Source: GCA-020343675 sp964462945
Lineage (GTDB): Bacteria; Planctomycetota; Phycisphaerae; Sedimentisphaerales; Anaerobacaceae
Length of the DNA stretch: 8,411 nucleotides
Assembly: GCA_964462945.1 (NCBI GenBank)
Contig: CAYWZW010000119.1
Coordinates: 1-8,411, forward strand
Reading direction: 5' to 3'
Each line of letters starts with the position of its first letter. The first letter of the stretch is position 1. Both the position numbers and the translations under genes were made by a program. Under the pieces are notes generated by a model. The model was not told where the DNA came from and searched no databases. It saw only the letters and a program-made list of their open reading frames with translations. Positions 5,568 to 8,411 of this stretch are shown one piece after another.

Positions 5568-6836
5568 TCAAATAGCTCGTCGCCTTGCAACTCTCCTGCG
5601 TCGCCGGCGAGGAGCACGCAGCCTATTGCTCGTGGCCGAGCTCATACCCACCTGTCGCACCGGTTTGGATTTGTCTGCACGTTGCGCCTGCAGCGCATCG
5701 GATTGCTGATAGGCAAAGCCTTCGCATTTCTCCGGCTCAAATTCGCGTCCTATGAAGTTTTCGATCTGGCGAAGGTACTGCTGTTCGTCGTATGAAACAA
5801 ACGTAATCGCGTCACCTGTGGCTGTGGCCCGCCCCGTGCGGCCGATGCGATGAACATAGTCTTCCGCAAAGACCGGCACATCGAAATTGATCACGTGGGA
5901 TATGCCTTCAATATCAATCCCGCGCGCGGCGATATCGGTTGCGACCATCACCTGGTACTTGCCTCTTCTAAAGCCATCCATTGCAAGCAGGCGCTGTCCC
6001 TGCGTACGTCCGGAGTGGATCGATACCGATACGACGCCGGCGGCCTTGAGCCGCCGGTTGATCCTGTCGGCTCCGTGCTTGGTCCGGGAAAAGACCAGGA
6101 CGCTGTACATCTGCGAGGTGCTGAGCATGTGCACGAGAAGATCCATTTTTTGTTCTTTCCGAACCGGGTAAATATGTTGTGTAATCGTCTCGATGGGGTT
6201 GCGGGGCCGCCCGATCTGGATCATCTCCGGGGACTTTTGCATTCCGGCGGCCAGGGCTCTGACCTCTGACGATATGGTGGCCGAAAAGAGCATCGTCTGG
6301 CGTTTAACGGGCAAAGCGCTGACAATTCTTTGAACGTCGTTAATGAAGCCCATGTCCAGCATTCGGTCCGCTTCGTCGAGAACCAGAACCTCGATGTGCT
6401 TGAGGTCTATCGTACCTCGCCCCATGTGATCCATAAGTCGTCCGGGTGTTGCAACGACGATGTTCACGCCCCGCCGCAGCGCGCTGAGCTGACCTTTGAT
6501 ACTCACGCCGCCGTAAACGGCCAGAGTCTGTAGATTCACAAATCGCCCGTAGTCCTTTATTGACTCTTCGATTTGCAGTGCCAGCTCGCGGGTCGGCGTG
6601 AGGATGAGCGCCTTTGGGACTCTGTGTTTCGCCTGCTGTTCGTGGCTGAGCCGATCCAAAATGGGCAGCACAAAAACAGCCGTTTTGCCCGTCCCCGTCT
6701 GCGCGCAACCGATAATGTCCCTGCCGCTGATGGCGGCGGGAAGCGCCTGGGATTGAATTTCAGTAGGAGCGGTGTAGCCGGTGGCCAGAATACCCCGCAC
6801 CAGCGGGTCTGAAAGACCAAAGGTAGTAAATGGCAT
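5568..6836 (-). CDS. rhlE: DEAD-box ATP-dependent RNA helicase, RhlE type
   Basis: This 422-residue cytoplasmic helicase uses ATP to unwind short RNA duplexes; relatives act in ribosome assembly, RNA decay and cold adaptation. All core motifs are present in order: the Q motif with F6, GYTAPTEIQ and Gln28; motif I AQTGTGKT (45-52); Ia PTRELA (81-86); Ib TPGR (130-133); II DEAD (154-157); III SAT (185-187); V ARGID (304-308); and VI HRIGRTGR (329-336). The second RecA-like domain covers about 217-365. A short tail from about 385 ends in an arginine cluster (APRRRRRRVARRR), as in RhlE relatives, and probably binds RNA without sequence preference. AGGA (6844-6847) lies 7 nt before the ATG. RhlE is preferred over SrmB or DbpA because no family-specific C-terminal domain is visible and the start MPFTTFGLSDPLVRGI is RhlE-like. 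It is divergent to the radical SAM gene. Confidence 0.93.
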   Translation of the reverse strand: MPFTTFGLSDPLVRGILATGYTAPTEIQSQALPAAISGRDIIGCAQTGTGKTAVFVLPILDRLSHEQQAKHRVPKALILTPTRELALQIEESIKDYGRFVNLQTLAVYGGVSIKGQLSALRRGVNIVVATPGRLMDHMGRGTIDLKHIEVLVLDEADRMLDMGFINDVQRIVSALPVKRQTMLFSATISSEVRALAAGMQKSPEMIQIGRPRNPIETITQHIYPVRKEQKMDLLVHMLSTSQMYSVLVFSRTKHGADRINRRLKAAGVVSVSIHSGRTQGQRLLAMDGFRRGKYQVMVATDIAARGIDIEGISHVINFDVPVFAEDYVHRIGRTGRATATGDAITFVSYDEQQYLRQIENFIGREFEPEKCEGFAYQQSDALQAQRADKSKPVRQVGMSSATSNRLRAPRRRRRRVARRRAI

Positions 6837-7064
6837 CGAACAATCCTAAAAAATATCGTATTGAAACCGGCTCAAGCACAGAGACTGGTTGGAATCGCTA
6901 TGCATGAACCTCTCTTTCAAGAGCACAGGCAAAACAAGTGGAATGATGCGGAAGACAGGTCTTGACGCGGATCCGGGACTCCAAAACGTGCTTTTGCTTC
7001 AAGGCTTCGCTACGCGATCATTACAGTTCAAAATATTTCCGACCGCTATTATATTACCATCTGC

Positions 7065-7096
7065 TGCGGTGGCAAGCATAATATTCTCCCACCGCA
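7065..7096. repeat. 8-bp inverted repeat with 16-nt loop
   Basis: TGCGGTGG (7065-7072) pairs perfectly with CCACCGCA (7089-7096). The loop is AT-rich and contains the palindrome AATATT. An A-tract follows on the plus strand, so the T-tract falls on the wrong side for a terminator of either neighbour. Its place in a divergent spacer would suit an operator or an RNA leader structure. Confidence 0.35.
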
Positions 7097-7146
7097 AAAA
7101 ATGCTCTGCGTCCCTCTCAATTGAAGGCTGAATACAGCCAAAAAGC

Positions 7147-7338
7147 TTGAATCGTGAAGACAGACATGGTATTGAACATGAAGCTCCGGTGCGTAGCCGG
7201 GCAAGGATATACAATGTTATATGGGAAATCCCAGATAAGAAGGATCTTGTGGATCCGATCACGATTGTCATTCCTTCAGGATCTGAATTCGTTAATGTTA
7301 TTGGAGAGATAGCGGGTGCTATGCCGCTGACAGAATAA
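7147..7338 (+). CDS. Doubtful 63-residue leader ORF before the radical SAM gene
   Basis: I do not recognise this. It is open from the TTG at 7147 to the TAA at 7336-7338 and ends 4 nt before the radical SAM ATG. The second half (YNVIWEIPDKKDLVDP, then ITIVIPSGSEFVNVIGEI) alternates hydrophobic and charged residues in a protein-like way, while the first half is charged and featureless. There is no clear ribosome site before the TTG. For it: the radical SAM gene itself lacks a ribosome site, and coupling from an upstream ORF would explain that. Against it: a weak start, short length, and a rival open frame on the other strand over the same bases (6999-7271). Confidence 0.2.
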   Translation: MNREDRHGIEHEAPVRSRARIYNVIWEIPDKKDLVDPITIVIPSGSEFVNVIGEIAGAMPLTE

Positions 7339-7342
7339 ACCT

Positions 7343-8411
7343 ATGCGACTTTATCTGATCAATCCGTCCAATCCGCTCGTGAGCATCGTCAACGTCAAGG
7401 AAAGCCGGTGGAACCGTTACCGCGTGTGGAAACCACTCAGCCTCATGGTTCTGGCGGGCCTGACCCCGCCGGAGTGGGAAATCTCGATCATGGACGAGAA
7501 CCTCGGCGTGCCGGACTACCGGGCTATGCCTCGGCCGGACCTGGTGGGCATTACCGCTTTCACATCGCAGGCGAACCGCGCCTATGAAGTGGCCGCTCAC
7601 TTCCGCCGTCTCGGCGTGCCCGTCGTCATGGGCGGCATTCATGCAACCATGTGCCTGGACGAGGTCACCGAGCGTGTGGACTCGGTCGTCACGAGGGAAG
7701 CCGAGGGCATCTGGCCGCAGCTCCTGGAGGACGTCCGGCATGGCTGCCTGAAGCGCGTGTATGACGGAGGGCATGCCGAGATGAACAATGTGCCGCTGGC
7801 CCGTCATGATTTGCTGGCTTCGGGATATGCCTTCGGGGCCATTCAGACCACACGCGGCTGCCCCTTAAACTGCAGTTTCTGCAGCGTAACGGCGTTTAAC
7901 GGGGCCCGCTACCGGCAACGTCCCATTCCGGATGTCGTGCGCGAATTCCAGTCGATTCGTGAGAAACGTGTTCTGGTGGTGGACGACAACCTTATCGGCA
8001 CGCGCCCTGAACACATCGCCCGCGCCAAGGACCTGTTCCGTGCTATGGCCCAAGCGAACCTGCGAAAGGAATGGGTTTCCCAGGCCACCATTAACTTCGC
8101 GGATGACGAAGAGCTTCTGGTGTTGGCCGCAAAGGCCGGGTGCAGAGGCGTCTTCGTCGGCTTTGAGTCCCCCTCGCCGGAAGGGCTTCGGGAGATCGGC
8201 AAGAAATTCAACCTTGTCAAAGACCGGGATTTCCGCGCCTCCGTACGGCGCATACAACGGCACAACATTCTGGTAGTGGGTTCGTTTATCATCGGTCTGG
8301 ACATAGACGAACGGGGTGTCGGCAAACATGTCGCCGAGGTGGCCCGTCAGTACGGTGTGGACAATCTCAACGTGCTGTTTTTGACTCCCTTGCCCGGCAC
8401 GCGCCTGTGGG
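7343..8411 (+). CDS. B12-binding-domain radical SAM protein (3' end outside window)
   Basis: The first 356 residues are present and the frame is open to the window edge. Such enzymes use a 4Fe-4S cluster and S-adenosylmethionine for radical methylation or rearrangement of lipids, pigments, antibiotics or peptides. The start MRLYLINPSNP is the usual beginning of the cobalamin-binding-like Rossmann domain (1-135), which shows DLVGITAFTSQ (66-76), VPVVMGGIHAT (92-102) and TREAEGIW (117-124). The DxHxxG cobalamin-ligand motif is not visible, as in many of this class. The radical SAM core starts near 165, with the cluster motif CPLNCSFC giving Cys173, Cys177 and Cys180. VVDDN (212-216), GVFVGFES (269-276) and GSFIIGLD (313-320) are the later core strands. 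The end near 356 (LTPLPGTRLW) is typical of the core's last part, so perhaps 80-150 residues are missing. There is no ribosome site before the ATG. The substrate cannot be told. Confidence 0.88.
   Translation, partial: MRLYLINPSNPLVSIVNVKESRWNRYRVWKPLSLMVLAGLTPPEWEISIMDENLGVPDYRAMPRPDLVGITAFTSQANRAYEVAAHFRRLGVPVVMGGIHATMCLDEVTERVDSVVTREAEGIWPQLLEDVRHGCLKRVYDGGHAEMNNVPLARHDLLASGYAFGAIQTTRGCPLNCSFCSVTAFNGARYRQRPIPDVVREFQSIREKRVLVVDDNLIGTRPEHIARAKDLFRAMAQANLRKEWVSQATINFADDEELLVLAAKAGCRGVFVGFESPSPEGLREIGKKFNLVKDRDFRASVRRIQRHNILVVGSFIIGLDIDERGVGKHVAEVARQYGVDNLNVLFLTPLPGTRLW

Larger units (their letters stand above)
6837..7342. other. AT-richer 506-nt divergent spacer
   Basis: This separates the helicase start (minus) from the radical SAM start (plus) and should carry promoters for both. 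I could not find a convincing -35/-10 pair for either direction. TATTAT at 7047-7052 has no partner at good spacing. The stretch holds an inverted repeat at 7065-7096 and a doubtful 63-codon frame at 7147-7338. Base composition is visibly richer in A and T than in the flanking genes. Confidence 0.5.

Noticed and set aside
7319..7807. 162-codon minus-strand open frame
   Set aside because: It is antisense to the N-terminal domain of the radical SAM protein, and its His/Asp-rich translation looks like a shadow.
1..8411. CRISPR array, insertion sequence, toxin-antitoxin pair or phage gene
   Set aside because: I saw no regularly spaced repeats, transposase or integrase motifs, small paired toxin/antitoxin genes, or phage structural genes on either strand.

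Overview
The window reads as a chromosomal stretch from a Gram-negative-type bacterium with moderately high GC. A Planctomycetota or related PVC-group origin is my best guess. It rests on a secreted SurA-like protein with a proline/alanine-rich linker, exported beta-propeller and esterase proteins, a B12-type radical SAM protein, and a decayed RHS/YD-repeat fragment with the TRYCYDG...LRKYIYG signature. This assignment is soft: there is no rRNA or other marker gene here.

Layout. At 138-1679 (+) a secreted SurA/PpiC-like folding protein stands alone and converges on a run of minus-strand genes, with a hairpin cluster between them. The minus-strand block, in transcription order from the right, is: a DEAD-box RNA helicase of the RhlE type (6836-5568); a gene-less 417-nt spacer holding the RHS relic and a good sigma70-like promoter; an exported alpha/beta-hydrolase esterase (5150-4152); a small coiled-coil lipoprotein (3899-3516); a mechanosensitive channel MscL lacking the usual C-terminal helix (3380-3024); and an exported five-bladed-propeller protein with one Asp-box (2880-1759). 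On the far right, across a 506-nt AT-richer divergent spacer, a B12-binding-like radical SAM enzyme begins at 7343 (+) and runs off the window edge. It is absent from simple closed-ORF lists because its stop lies outside.

The gaps between the minus-strand genes are 115 to 417 nt, so this is not a tight operon. Most genes probably have their own promoters. What links several of them is the cell envelope: outer-membrane protein folding, a lipoprotein, an osmotic safety valve, and two exported carbohydrate/ester-active proteins. The helicase and the radical SAM protein look unrelated to these.

I found no CRISPR array, tRNA, rRNA, insertion sequence or obvious defence system. The most interesting points are the RHS relic with a promoter embedded in it, the 16-nt match to the I-SceI homing site near the left edge, the duplicated SurA-like layout of the first gene, and the propeller protein of uncertain substrate. 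I do not see a clear new multi-gene system.
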